Shown here piece after piece: positions 5,374-12,104 of a stretch of DNA of 12,104 bases; the stretch's first letter is position 1; each line of letters opens with the position of its first letter. The notes under the pieces were generated by a model. It was given only the letters and a program-made list of their open reading frames with translations, ran no database searches and had not been told where the DNA came from. This DNA comes from CAZWZG01 sp964638245 (GTDB lineage Bacteria; Pseudomonadota; Alphaproteobacteria; Rhodobacterales; Rhodobacteraceae): NCBI GenBank assembly GCA_964638245.1, contig CAZWZG010000091.1:1-12104 (forward strand), read 5' to 3'. The translations under genes and the position numbers were made by a program.

Positions 5374-6008
5374 GTCCGATTGTATCCTCCGGCATGATCG
5401 GCAAGGGTCTGGGCGTGATTGAAGACCCTGAAACCCTGGCCGAAACCATCCGGGACTGCACCCTTTGCCGTGACCGGTTCAGGGCAACAGAAACCCGGCA
5501 CGCCCCGCGACCGGTAGCCTGGTTTGCGCGAAGCCCGCGCATTCTGATCGCAGGGCAGGCACCCGGATTGCGCGTGCATGAATCGGGCACACCGTTTCTC
5601 GACCGCTCCGGCGATCGATTGCGAGAGTGGATGGGCATCGACAAAGAAACCTTCTACGACCGCAGCCGCGTTTCAATCGTGCCGATGGCCTTTTGCTTTC
5701 CTGGGTATCGCAAAGGCTCCGACCTCCCTCCGCCTCCGATATGCGCAGCAACGTGGCGGGCGCGAGTCATGACGTCGATCGGGCCAAGCCAACTGACGCT
5801 TCTGATCGGTGGCGCGGCGATGAAATGGCATCTGGGCAAAACCGGATCGGTACGTGATCACGTTGCCGCGTGGCGCGACAGCGCACCGGACGCTTTCCCG
5901 TTGCCTCATCCGTCCTGGCGCAATAACGCGTGGCTGACGAAAAACCCGTGGTTTGAAGAAGACGTCCTTCCAGCGCTTCGCAAACGCGTCAAAGAGGTTC
6001 TCGCATGA
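5364..6008 (+). CDS. Uracil-DNA glycosylase superfamily protein (COG1573-like, Fe-S type)
   Basis: Up to 214 aa. The superfamily removes uracil from DNA in base-excision repair. Motifs: LIAGQAPG (61-68) as motif 1, then SGTPFLDRSGDRLREWMG (74-91), and PHPSWRN (181-187) as the C-terminal motif with His182, followed by NPWFEEDVLPALRK. Four cysteines, Cys32-x2-Cys35 and Cys111-x15-Cys127, match the 4Fe-4S ligand spacing of family 4 enzymes. Motif 1 has Gln where family 4 usually has Glu (GEAPG), so the exact subfamily and activity are uncertain. The start is unclear. ATG 5364/5367 abuts the palindrome with no ribosome site, ATG 5394 also lacks one, and GTG 5415 has AAGGG seven nt upstream. It is divergent from arsR and overlaps the next gene by ATGA. 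Confidence 0.85.
   Translation: MMSSPIVSSGMIGKGLGVIEDPETLAETIRDCTLCRDRFRATETRHAPRPVAWFARSPRILIAGQAPGLRVHESGTPFLDRSGDRLREWMGIDKETFYDRSRVSIVPMAFCFPGYRKGSDLPPPPICAATWRARVMTSIGPSQLTLLIGGAAMKWHLGKTGSVRDHVAAWRDSAPDAFPLPHPSWRNNAWLTKNPWFEEDVLPALRKRVKEVLA
5403..5407 (+). promoter_or_regulatory. Candidate ribosome binding site for an internal GTG start
   Basis: AAGGG lies seven nt before an in-frame GTG at 5415 (residue 18 of the longest frame, before IEDPETLAETIRDC). It is the only Shine-Dalgarno-like sequence before the conserved cysteine motif and suggests the real protein may be 197 aa. The downstream conserved domain is unaffected by the choice. Confidence 0.4.
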
Positions 6009-6775
6009 CCCGTCTGGATGAAGCCCATTCCCGCTTGGCGGCAACGCCCGACGACGCGGATGCGCGTGCGGGATATCTGGGTGCGTTGGGCGATACGGAG
6101 ATTCTTCTTCGCCTGACGTCCGAGCCGCTCGGAGAAGCCATCGAACCTGAATTGATCGAAACCACGTCCGGGACCTTTGCCTTGGGGTTCGACACGGCTG
6201 AACGCTTTGCAAGCGGGACGCCCAAACCCATGCCCTATGCTGCGTTGCCTGGGCGCATCGTGGCCGAACTATTGGCAGCAGAACAGATCGGCCTCGCTCT
6301 GAACATGGGATCTGAGACCGAGATGATCGTCACGCCTGCCGAACTGGCGTGGCTGACCGAGCAACTTGGTCATGACCCGTCGCAAACCGCCGGTCGTGTT
6401 GTCGAAGTCCGCGCACCGGGTCGATTGCCAGAGCCGCTTTTGAAAGCACTGGACACGCAACTTGCCCGGGCCGAGGGGCTGGCTAAGGCCGCCTATCTGG
6501 CAGAAGTGACATATGAGGACGGTCGGCTCGGGCATCTTCTGGGCATTGTGGACCCCGCAGAGGGCAGTGAGGCCGCTTTCGCCCGGTCCATCGACAACGC
6601 GCTGCGGTTCTCGGGCCTTGATGCTGCCGAGCTTGATGTTGCGTTCTTTAGGTCAGCGGATCCCGCGCTGGAGCGGATCGCCAAGGTCGGCATGCGATAC
6701 GATCTTCCCGAGCCTGCCGCCGAGGTTCGACCGATCCCCGGCGGCGATCCGACAAAGCCGCCGAAGTTGCGCTAG
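6005..6775 (+). CDS. SseB-family protein of unknown function
   Basis: 256 aa, soluble, acidic, without signal peptide or membrane helices. Residues 1-125 resemble the SseB N-terminal domain (PF07179): LxAAxxDxxARxxYLxxLxDTEILLRL, then FALGFDTAERFA and PYAALPGRIVAELLAAEQIGLALNMG, a pattern shared by many alphaproteobacterial SseB-like proteins. The C-terminal half (VVEVRAPGRLPEPLLKALDTQL onward) is less characteristic. Its molecular role is not known. The ATG overlaps the glycosylase stop as ATGA, with AGAGG seven nt upstream, so the two are probably cotranslated. The stop codon shares a CTAG with the convergent ghrA-like gene. Confidence 0.75.
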   Translation: MTRLDEAHSRLAATPDDADARAGYLGALGDTEILLRLTSEPLGEAIEPELIETTSGTFALGFDTAERFASGTPKPMPYAALPGRIVAELLAAEQIGLALNMGSETEMIVTPAELAWLTEQLGHDPSQTAGRVVEVRAPGRLPEPLLKALDTQLARAEGLAKAAYLAEVTYEDGRLGHLLGIVDPAEGSEAAFARSIDNALRFSGLDAAELDVAFFRSADPALERIAKVGMRYDLPEPAAEVRPIPGGDPTKPPKLR

Positions 6776-7455
6776 TAGCCTGCCGCTCGGTCGACCAAGT
6801 GCAAGAATGCCTCGCCGGCCTCGCCGCGACGAATGTTTTCGGCAATCACGCGCGCGGCGGTCTGTGGCCGGGTTTCAGAAGCAACATGAGGCGAAACGGT
6901 AACCCCTGGATGCGCCCAGAAGGGGTGATCGCCGGGCAAAGGCTCTTGCCGGAAAACGTCGAGGGTCGCGTGNNNNNNNNNNNNNNNNNNNNNNNNNNNN
7001 NNNNNNNNNNNNNNNNNNNNNNNNNNNNNNNNNNNNNNNNNNNNNNNNNNNNNNNNNNNNNNNNNNNNNNNNGGGATCACGCGCGACCAAGACCCGTCCT
7101 GTTTGTCCAAAACACCGCCAATTTCGAGGTGGTAGAACAGCGTATAGCCGACAACCCACTCAACCATCCCTTCGGTCAGTCCGGGATCGACCATCCGCGC
7201 CAGGGGCTGCGTCAGCGTCGGGTTTCCGACCAGGGTTTCGACCCCGGCCCACAGGTTCAGAATGGCTTTGGCATTGATGAAGTTGCTGAAATCCGTGATC
7301 GGACCCGACGGTTCGAGCACGATGTACTCGACGTGGTCTGCCGGATGCTCTCTGGACAGATCAACGTCGAGCCTAGCCTCCTTGAACGCCGCACGCAGCG
7401 GCGCCTTATACGCGTCAAAAACGGAATCACGTCCGGCGAAAAGAACGCGGATCAT
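6772..7455 (-). CDS. ghrA: Glyoxylate/hydroxypyruvate reductase A-like protein, interrupted by assembly gap
   Basis: The D-2-hydroxyacid dehydrogenase family reduces glyoxylate and hydroxypyruvate with NAD(P)H in the cytosol. The N-terminal part (127 residues, MIRVLFAGRDSVFDAYKA to WSRVI) and the C-terminal part (66 residues, HATLDVFRQEPLPGDHPFW to VDRAAGY) are visible. Catalytic Glu (RQEP) and His (SPHVA) are present 19 residues apart, as in GhrA, and the VDRAxGY end is typical. The NAD-binding GxGxxG and the catalytic Arg fall in the N-run and cannot be seen. The family is about 310 aa, so about 115 residues are missing versus the 34 codons of placeholder. The start ATG 7455 is preferred over upstream extension because it overlaps the rodA stop as ATGA. 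No frameshift can be judged across the gap. Confidence 0.85.
   Translation of the reverse strand: MIRVLFAGRDSVFDAYKAPLRAAFKEARLDVDLSREHPADHVEYIVLEPSGPITDFSNFINAKAILNLWAGVETLVGNPTLTQPLARMVDPGLTEGMVEWVVGYTLFYHLEIGGVLDKQDGSWSRVIXXXXXXXXXXXXXXXXXXXXXXXXXXXXXXXXXXHATLDVFRQEPLPGDHPFWAHPGVTVSPHVASETRPQTAARVIAENIRRGEAGEAFLHLVDRAAGY
6973..7072. other. Assembly gap (100 N)
   Basis: Exactly 100 undetermined bases lie inside the ghrA-like gene. A round 100 is the usual placeholder for a gap of unknown size. Both flanks are coding and belong to the same gene. By comparison with GhrA length the real missing sequence is about 350 nt, and must be 1 modulo 3 to keep the frame. Confidence 0.97.
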
Positions 7456-8597
7456 CGCGCGCGAAGGCGGTGGATATGCGCCGACTGGACCAGTCCGAAG
7501 GCCACCATCAGCACCAGCATCGCCGATCCGCCATAGCTGACCAGCGGTAACGGCACGCCAACCACCGGCGCTAGGCCCATGACCATCGACATGTTGACGG
7601 CGAAGAAGAGGAAAAACGCGGCCGCCACGCCAAGCGTCAAAAGCGACCCATAGCGGTCGCGGTTCCCGAGCGCGGACACGATGCAAAAGATCACGATCAG
7701 CGCGTAAAGCGCCAAAAGGCTGATGCCGCCGAGAAAGCCGAATTCCTCCGCTAGCGTCGTGAAGATAAAATCGGTGTGCTTTTCGGGCAGGAAGTTCAGG
7801 CGGGATTGGGTGCCTTGCATAAAGCCGCGCCCGGTCCAGCCGCCAGAACCCAGCGCGATCTTGGATTGGGTGATGTGGTATCCGGCCCCGAGCGGATCAG
7901 ACGCGGGATCAAGGAAAGTATCGATGCGGCGGTACTGATAGTCTTTCAGAAGCTGCCACTCGGTCCCTTTTGATGCGATAACAGCCCAGATCAGGCCGAC
8001 TCCGCTGGCGATGACCGCACCGAAATACCACCAGCTGACGCCGGCCAGAAACATGACGATCCCGCCACCAGCGACCAACAGAATGGACGTTCCGAGGTCT
8101 GGTTGCTTCAGGACCAGCGCAGTAGGGATCAGGATAAAAATGACTGGGACAATGACCCAGATCGGACGCGATACCTTATCCACGTCAAGCCAGTCGTAAT
8201 ACGCCGCCAGAAGCATCACGAGCGTGATTTTCATCATCTCGGAGGGCTGCAGGCGCATGAAACCAAGGTCGATCCAGCGCTGGGCCCCCATGCCCGTAAC
8301 GCCGCGAAACTCTACGAACAACAACAGCACGATGGTCACGCCATAGGCCAAAAGAGACACGTTTCGCCAGAACCATATCGGCACCATGGCCACGATGAAC
8401 ATCGCCACAAGGCCAAGGACGAAGCGCTCCATCTGCGGTTCGGCCCAGGTGTTGAGGTTTCCTCCAGCCACCGATGTCAGCATCAGGAACCCGATACTGG
8501 CGACCGCTGTGACCAGAACGATCAGGGCCCAGTTTGCGTATAGGATCTTGCGCAGGCCCGTTGGGACCGTCTTCAGATTCTGCTCTAGATAACTCAT
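7452..8597 (-). CDS. rodA: Rod-shape peptidoglycan glycosyltransferase RodA (SEDS family)
   Basis: 381 aa integral membrane protein. RodA polymerises lipid II into glycan strands during cell elongation, paired with PBP2. Ten or so membrane segments are visible. Family motifs include GAQRWIDLGFMRLQPSEMMKI (104-124), KQPDLGTSILL (164-174), the loop LNFLPEKHTDFIFTTLAEEFG (268-287) with the essential Asp276 (E. coli Asp262 position), and the C-terminal PVVGVPLPLVSYGGSAM (344-360). Length and motifs are normal. The ATG overlaps the mrdA stop by 4 nt (ATGA), with GGAG six nt upstream. The stop overlaps the ghrA-like start in the same way. Confidence 0.96.
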   Translation of the reverse strand: MSYLEQNLKTVPTGLRKILYANWALIVLVTAVASIGFLMLTSVAGGNLNTWAEPQMERFVLGLVAMFIVAMVPIWFWRNVSLLAYGVTIVLLLFVEFRGVTGMGAQRWIDLGFMRLQPSEMMKITLVMLLAAYYDWLDVDKVSRPIWVIVPVIFILIPTALVLKQPDLGTSILLVAGGGIVMFLAGVSWWYFGAVIASGVGLIWAVIASKGTEWQLLKDYQYRRIDTFLDPASDPLGAGYHITQSKIALGSGGWTGRGFMQGTQSRLNFLPEKHTDFIFTTLAEEFGFLGGISLLALYALIVIFCIVSALGNRDRYGSLLTLGVAAAFFLFFAVNMSMVMGLAPVVGVPLPLVSYGGSAMLVLMVAFGLVQSAHIHRLRAR

Positions 8598-10537
8598 GCG
8601 CGGCTCCGGGCAGGGGCATCGCGCGTCGAGGGCCGCAAAGGCAGTTCTTCCTGCATGGTCCGAATGCGCTCACGCTGATCGCTCGGATAGGCCTCCAGCG
8701 GGGGCAGGCCACCGTAGAGCGCTTGAAGCAGAATATCTCTGGATGGCGGTGCCGCCGCAGACGATCCGCTGCCGCCGTGTTCTACAACCAGCGCGATGGC
8801 GTATTTAGGTCGATCAAACGGGGCATAGGCCACGAACAGCGCGTGGTCGCGCCGCTCCCACGGCAAATCCTCATTGCGAAAGACTCCGGCGGCGCGTTCA
8901 GCAGCCGTGATATTGCGGACCTGGCTGGTGCCCGTCTTGCCCGCCATTTCGAAGCCTTCCGCCACAATGCGCGAGCGCCGCGCTGTGCCGCGTGATCCGT
9001 TCGAGACGTTGTACATCGCCTGGCGGATTTTGTTCAGATAGGACGTCGGAACATCCAGCGGCGGCGCCTCGGCAACCGGCGTCTCGACACTGTTCACCGA
9101 TTTCACAAGGCGCGGGACCACTGCACGCCCTGTGGCAATTCGAGCCGTCATCACTGCGAGTTGCAGCGGCGAGGTCAGGACATCCCCCTGACCGATCGAG
9201 GTATTGAGCGTCTCGCCCGGGTTCCAACGCTCGCCCCGCACTTGGGCCTTCCACTTGGTCGACGGGATGATCCCCTCACGAATGGCAGACATTGGAATGT
9301 CGTGGCGCACGCCAAGGCCGAACTCGAAGCAAAGCTCGGCCAGCTTGTCCACGCCAAGGCGGTTGGCCGCCTCGTAGAAATAGACGTCACAGGACTGCGT
9401 GATCGCGTCGTCCAGATCCATCCAGCCGTGTCCACCCCGCTTCCAGCAATAGAAGCGACGCCCCCCGAAGGCCATGTGTCCGGGGCAGAAGACCCGCTCT
9501 TCCGAGCCGATGGCCCCGTGCTTGATGGCAGCCAGCCCTGTCATCATCTTGAAGGTCGAGCCGGGCGGATAGAGCCCCTGAACCGCTTTGTTGAACAAGG
9601 GCACATAGCGGTTCTCGGTCAGAGCGGAATAGTCCTTGGACGAAATTCCGCGCACGAACAGGTTCGGATCGAACGCCGGGGTCGATGCCATGGCGACGAT
9701 GTCGCCGGTGTTCACGTCCATCACCACCGCGCCAGCGCTTTCCTCGGCCAGCCGAGCATGGGCAAAGTTCTGCAGCCTATGGTCAATGGTCAGCTGGATG
9801 TCAGAGCCGGGCGTACTTTCGTCGCGCCCAAGCTCGCGCATCACGCGGCCCGCGGCGTTCACTTCGATCCGTTTGGTCCCTGCTTTGCCGCGCAATTCCG
9901 CTTCAAGACGGGTTTCAACGCCGTTCTTGCCGATCTGGAACTTCGGGATCTGGAGCAGGGGATCAGGATCCTCGATCCGGGACAGATCATAGTCGCTCAC
10001 CGGCCCGACATATCCCACCACATGGGCAAAGTCGTGCTGCATGGGATAGTAGCGCGAAAGGCCGACGTCCGGCGTGATGCCGGGCAAAGCAGGCGCGTTT
10101 ACGGCAACCTCGGAAATCTGCTCCCACGTCAGACGGTCGGCCAGCGTCACGGGCACGAACGGGCTACGCCGGTTCATTTCGCGCAAAGCGCGTTCCAGAT
10201 CATCCTCGTCCAGCGGGATCAGCGTTTTCAGCTTGGCGACAACTGCATCGACGTCTCCTGCGTCTTCCTTGACGATGATGATTCGGTAGTTCTGCGAGTT
10301 TCCGGCAATCTCCACGCCATTGCGGTCGTAGATCACGCCACGCGCGGGCGGGATCAGGCGCACATTGATGCGATTTTCTTCGGCCAGCAGGCGATACTCT
10401 TCGGCTTCTTCGACCTGCATTTGCCGCATGCGGAGCGCCAGACCGCCCATGAAGGCAAGCTGAACACCACCTAGCACGAGGCCACGGCGCGAAATCGTGC
10501 GCGCGCTGATCTCGGTATCTTTTGGCGACCGCTTCAT
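8594..10537 (-). CDS. mrdA: Penicillin-binding protein 2 (elongation transpeptidase)
   Basis: 647 aa class B PBP that crosslinks peptidoglycan in the periplasm as partner of RodA. Layout: short cytoplasmic tail, one membrane anchor (about 19-36), pedestal domain (about 45-240, with LIPPARGVIYDRNG) and transpeptidase domain (about 245-610). The catalytic motifs are intact: SxxK as GSTFK with Ser327 and Lys330, SxD as SCD 382-384 (SCDVYFYE), and KTG 534-536 (AGKTGTSQV). The SCD form and the CWKRGGHG stretch are typical of PBP2. The frame stays open 170 codons upstream, but ATG 10537 is chosen: it overlaps the mreD stop as ATGA and gives the expected family length. A Pro/Arg-rich tail follows the domain. 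Confidence 0.95.
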   Translation of the reverse strand: MKRSPKDTEISARTISRRGLVLGGVQLAFMGGLALRMRQMQVEEAEEYRLLAEENRINVRLIPPARGVIYDRNGVEIAGNSQNYRIIIVKEDAGDVDAVVAKLKTLIPLDEDDLERALREMNRRSPFVPVTLADRLTWEQISEVAVNAPALPGITPDVGLSRYYPMQHDFAHVVGYVGPVSDYDLSRIEDPDPLLQIPKFQIGKNGVETRLEAELRGKAGTKRIEVNAAGRVMRELGRDESTPGSDIQLTIDHRLQNFAHARLAEESAGAVVMDVNTGDIVAMASTPAFDPNLFVRGISSKDYSALTENRYVPLFNKAVQGLYPPGSTFKMMTGLAAIKHGAIGSEERVFCPGHMAFGGRRFYCWKRGGHGWMDLDDAITQSCDVYFYEAANRLGVDKLAELCFEFGLGVRHDIPMSAIREGIIPSTKWKAQVRGERWNPGETLNTSIGQGDVLTSPLQLAVMTARIATGRAVVPRLVKSVNSVETPVAEAPPLDVPTSYLNKIRQAMYNVSNGSRGTARRSRIVAEGFEMAGKTGTSQVRNITAAERAAGVFRNEDLPWERRDHALFVAYAPFDRPKYAIALVVEHGGSGSSAAAPPSRDILLQALYGGLPPLEAYPSDQRERIRTMQEELPLRPSTRDAPARSRA

Positions 10538-11073
10538 TGCCTGTGTCCCAATGCGTCCGGCTCTCCGGGAGCGCGTTTGCGAATACCCAAAGCCCGACCA
10601 AAAAGGGCGGAGGCAATCGGATAAAAGATGATCGTCATGATAATCTGAATGATCGTCGCACCAAGGGCCGGTTGTGGCACTACAAATACGGCGAGCACGA
10701 TGATCTGGGCAAGCGACATCACCGTGATCATGATCGCTGCGGTGAGCCATTCGACAAGATAGGGCATGTCCCGCCAACCGGTCTCGCGCGTCCGAATGAA
10801 TTCGGTGCCCACGACCACGATCAAGGCCCACAGACCGGGCGGGCGCATGAGCAGGAAATCCGCGATCAGGGTTACGGCAGCAATCAGACCGACGGGGGCG
10901 AAATCGGGGCGTCGCAGGATCCAGACAAGACACAAAAGCAATAGAACGTTCGGCCCCGGGATGGACGTCGTCGTCAGGTCCAGTGGCAAAAGCCCGATGA
11001 ACAGGATCACACTGGCCAGAACGCAAAACAGACCCCAATGGAGCCATCTCTGAAGGGAAACCGGATCACCCAT
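10534..11073 (-). CDS. mreD: Rod-shape-determining protein MreD
   Basis: 179 aa small inner-membrane protein with about five hydrophobic helices. MreD belongs to the elongasome and interacts with MreC. Visible: PGPNVLLLLCLVWILRRPDFAPVG (39-62), matching the conserved xPxxxLxxxxxW-RRP segment, ADFLLMRPPGLWALI (71-85), and a short positively charged end. The frame extends 18 codons further upstream, but ATG 11073 is preferred because GAGGAA lies seven nt upstream and the start overlaps the mreC stop by 8 nt. MreD sequences diverge widely, so order between mreC and mrdA is strong supporting evidence. Confidence 0.93.
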   Translation of the reverse strand: MGDPVSLQRWLHWGLFCVLASVILFIGLLPLDLTTTSIPGPNVLLLLCLVWILRRPDFAPVGLIAAVTLIADFLLMRPPGLWALIVVVGTEFIRTRETGWRDMPYLVEWLTAAIMITVMSLAQIIVLAVFVVPQPALGATIIQIIMTIIFYPIASALFGRALGIRKRAPGEPDALGHRQ

Positions 11074-11974
11074 CGGCCAGTTCCTCTTCCACGGGCTCAG
11101 GCTCAGGTTCGGGATCCGGGGTCGCAATCAGGCTGCCTTCCCCTGCGATGGGGTCGGGCGCGCGTGAGCGCAAAACGCGCAGGAATTCGAGGCGTTCGTA
11201 GTCTGCAGAAAGTCGAACGCGCTGGCGCCCGGTCGCATCGAGTGCCACCTGCCCGACCAGAAGCCCGGCCGGGAAGACGCCGCCATCACCGCTGGAAACG
11301 ACACGGTCGCCGGGGCGGATCGCGCTCGTTTCTTCAATGAAGTCCAAAAGCGGCAACGCCCGGTTGTCACCCACGACAAAGCCGCGCTGGCCCGAGGGCT
11401 GGATCGTCACGGGCACGCGGCTTGCGGCGTCGGTCAGTAAAAGAACACGGCTGGAGCTTTGGCCGACGCCAGAAATCCGCCCGACCAAACCCAACCCATC
11501 GGTAGTGGCCCAGCCGTCGATGATACCATCGCGCTCGCCCACGTTCAGGATCACAGACTGCCGGAAAGGCGAGCCACTGTCGGCCAACACCACGCCCGTC
11601 ACAAATGTCAGTGACGGGTCAAGGCGCACGCGGTTGAGGTCTAGAAGCTTTGCGTTTTCCTGTTCCAGTTGAAGCGCGGCCTCGCGCCACGACTTCATCT
11701 GTTGTAGTTCGCGACGCAGTTCCTGGTTCTGTTCCGCCAGTCTTGTGTAGCTCTGGAAACGCCCGATCAGGTCGGTGGCCTTGGTGACCGGAACAAGCGC
11801 CCAATCCATGCGCGGCACGATCGTGTCGACAATCTCCATCCGCAGGCGTTCTGCGCGCGGACTGTCGATGCGCCAAAGAAGGAAGATGGCCAATAGGAAC
11901 ACAACGAGACAGCCCAGAAGGATCCGACGCACGGGCCGGGTGTATTCCTCTGGATTGGTTGCGTTTCTTGCCAC
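11066..11974 (-). CDS. mreC: Rod-shape-determining protein MreC
   Basis: 302 aa bitopic protein that joins the MreB cytoskeleton to periplasmic peptidoglycan enzymes. Layout: short basic cytoplasmic tail, membrane helix (about 17-36), coiled coil (about 74-114), then the two-lobed beta domain (about 120-270) with VTGVVLADSGSPFRQSVILNVGERDGI, GLVGRISGVG, VLLLTDAASRVPV and GDRVVSSGDGGVFPAGLLVG, all typical of MreC. The C-terminus is an acidic Pro-Glu tail (PDPEPEPEPVEEEL, 286-299). The start is GTG with AAAGGA eight nt upstream. It lies 46 nt downstream of the mreB stop and overlaps mreD by 8 nt. Confidence 0.95.
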   Translation of the reverse strand: MARNATNPEEYTRPVRRILLGCLVVFLLAIFLLWRIDSPRAERLRMEIVDTIVPRMDWALVPVTKATDLIGRFQSYTRLAEQNQELRRELQQMKSWREAALQLEQENAKLLDLNRVRLDPSLTFVTGVVLADSGSPFRQSVILNVGERDGIIDGWATTDGLGLVGRISGVGQSSSRVLLLTDAASRVPVTIQPSGQRGFVVGDNRALPLLDFIEETSAIRPGDRVVSSGDGGVFPAGLLVGQVALDATGRQRVRLSADYERLEFLRVLRSRAPDPIAGEGSLIATPDPEPEPEPVEEELADG

Positions 11975-12020
11975 GAACCGAGTCCTTTCGCGGGCCCAGC
12001 GCGGTTCCTGTCGCCCGGGC

Positions 12021-12104
12021 CTAGCTGTCGTAGTCTATCACGTGCCGAAGTTGTTTTTCATACTCAAGCGCCTTGCCGGTGCCAAGTGCGACACAGTTGA
12101 GAGA
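12021..12104 (-). CDS. mreB: MreB C-terminus (partial, continues past window end)
   Basis: Only the last 27 codons and the TAG stop are in the window. They read LNCVALGTGKALEYEKQLRHV and end in IDYDS. The segment VxLGTGxALE is the conserved C-terminal end of the MreB actin homologue, which forms membrane-bound filaments that direct lateral-wall synthesis. Position directly upstream of mreC in the same orientation fits the standard mreBCD order. The promoter and most of the gene lie beyond the window. Confidence 0.88.
   Translation of the reverse strand, partial: SLNCVALGTGKALEYEKQLRHVIDYDS

Noticed and set aside
6739..6763. CGGCGGC / GCCGCCG inverted repeat near the end of the SseB-like gene as a terminator
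   Set aside because: It lies within coding sequence, has an 11-nt loop and no T-run on either strand. GC-rich codon repetition explains it.
7456..7686. 77-codon upstream extension of the reductase frame
   Set aside because: It overlaps the rodA 3' end. The extension is Arg/Gly-rich and unlike the family, while MIRVLFAGRD at 7455 is a typical family start.
9161..10474. Long open plus-strand frame of 437 codons opposite the PBP2 gene
   Set aside because: It lies wholly antisense to mrdA, whose catalytic motifs are intact. The translation is rich in His, Arg and Gln with no recognisable domain, as expected for a GC-rich shadow frame.
10538..11047. 170-codon N-terminal extension of the PBP2 frame
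   Set aside because: It overlaps mreD in another frame. The PBP2 domain and the ATGA junction place the start at 10537.
1..12104. A wholly new defence, mobile or biosynthetic system
   Set aside because: All sizeable coding regions belong to recognisable families. There are no transposases, integrases, toxin-antitoxin pairs, CRISPR repeats or long repeat arrays in the readable sequence.

Overview
The window looks like a chromosomal segment of an alphaproteobacterium, most likely a Rhodobacterales (Roseobacter-type) marine bacterium. This rests on protein style, on GC-rich coding sequence and on gene order, not on a database search. Most genes are recognisable core or common accessory families, densely packed with short overlaps. 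I do not see a mobile element, CRISPR array, prophage or obvious new defence system.

Left part (1-2614, minus strand): a complete tRNA-Gln(UUG) lies downstream of a two-gene capsule-export unit. The unit is kpsT-like (ABC ATPase) followed by kpsE-like (inner-membrane polysaccharide co-polymerase/adaptor with an unusually long cytoplasmic N-terminus), with a 17-nt overlap. The matching permease (KpsM) is not in the window. An inverted repeat lies just before kpsT, and a terminator-like hairpin separates this unit from the upstream nhaA.

Middle part (2615-5373, minus strand): an ArsR-family regulator, an ArsP/DUF318-type permease and an NhaA Na+/H+ antiporter form a likely transcription unit. 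A consensus -35 box and a 22-bp near-perfect palindrome lie directly upstream of arsR, in the 26-nt space to a divergent plus-strand pair. This is the clearest regulatory architecture in the window: an autorepressed metalloid/metal-responsive promoter, possibly producing an almost leaderless arsR mRNA.

Plus-strand pair (5364-6775): a uracil-DNA-glycosylase-superfamily protein with four Fe-S-type cysteines is followed, with a 4-nt ATGA overlap, by an SseB-family protein. The pair meets the next minus-strand unit convergently at one shared CTAG that supplies both stop codons.

Right part (6772-12104, minus strand): this is the cell-elongation operon mreB (3' end only), mreC, mreD, mrdA (PBP2), rodA, with a hydroxypyruvate/glyoxylate reductase (ghrA-like) added at its end. 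Every junction from mreC onward overlaps by 4 or 8 nt, so translational coupling is likely. MreB filaments, MreC/MreD, the PBP2 transpeptidase and the RodA glycosyltransferase make up the elongasome that builds lateral-wall peptidoglycan. The ghrA-like gene contains a run of exactly 100 N (6973-7072), which is an assembly gap. Comparison with the family length suggests the true missing segment is about 350 nt, so this gene cannot be read fully here.
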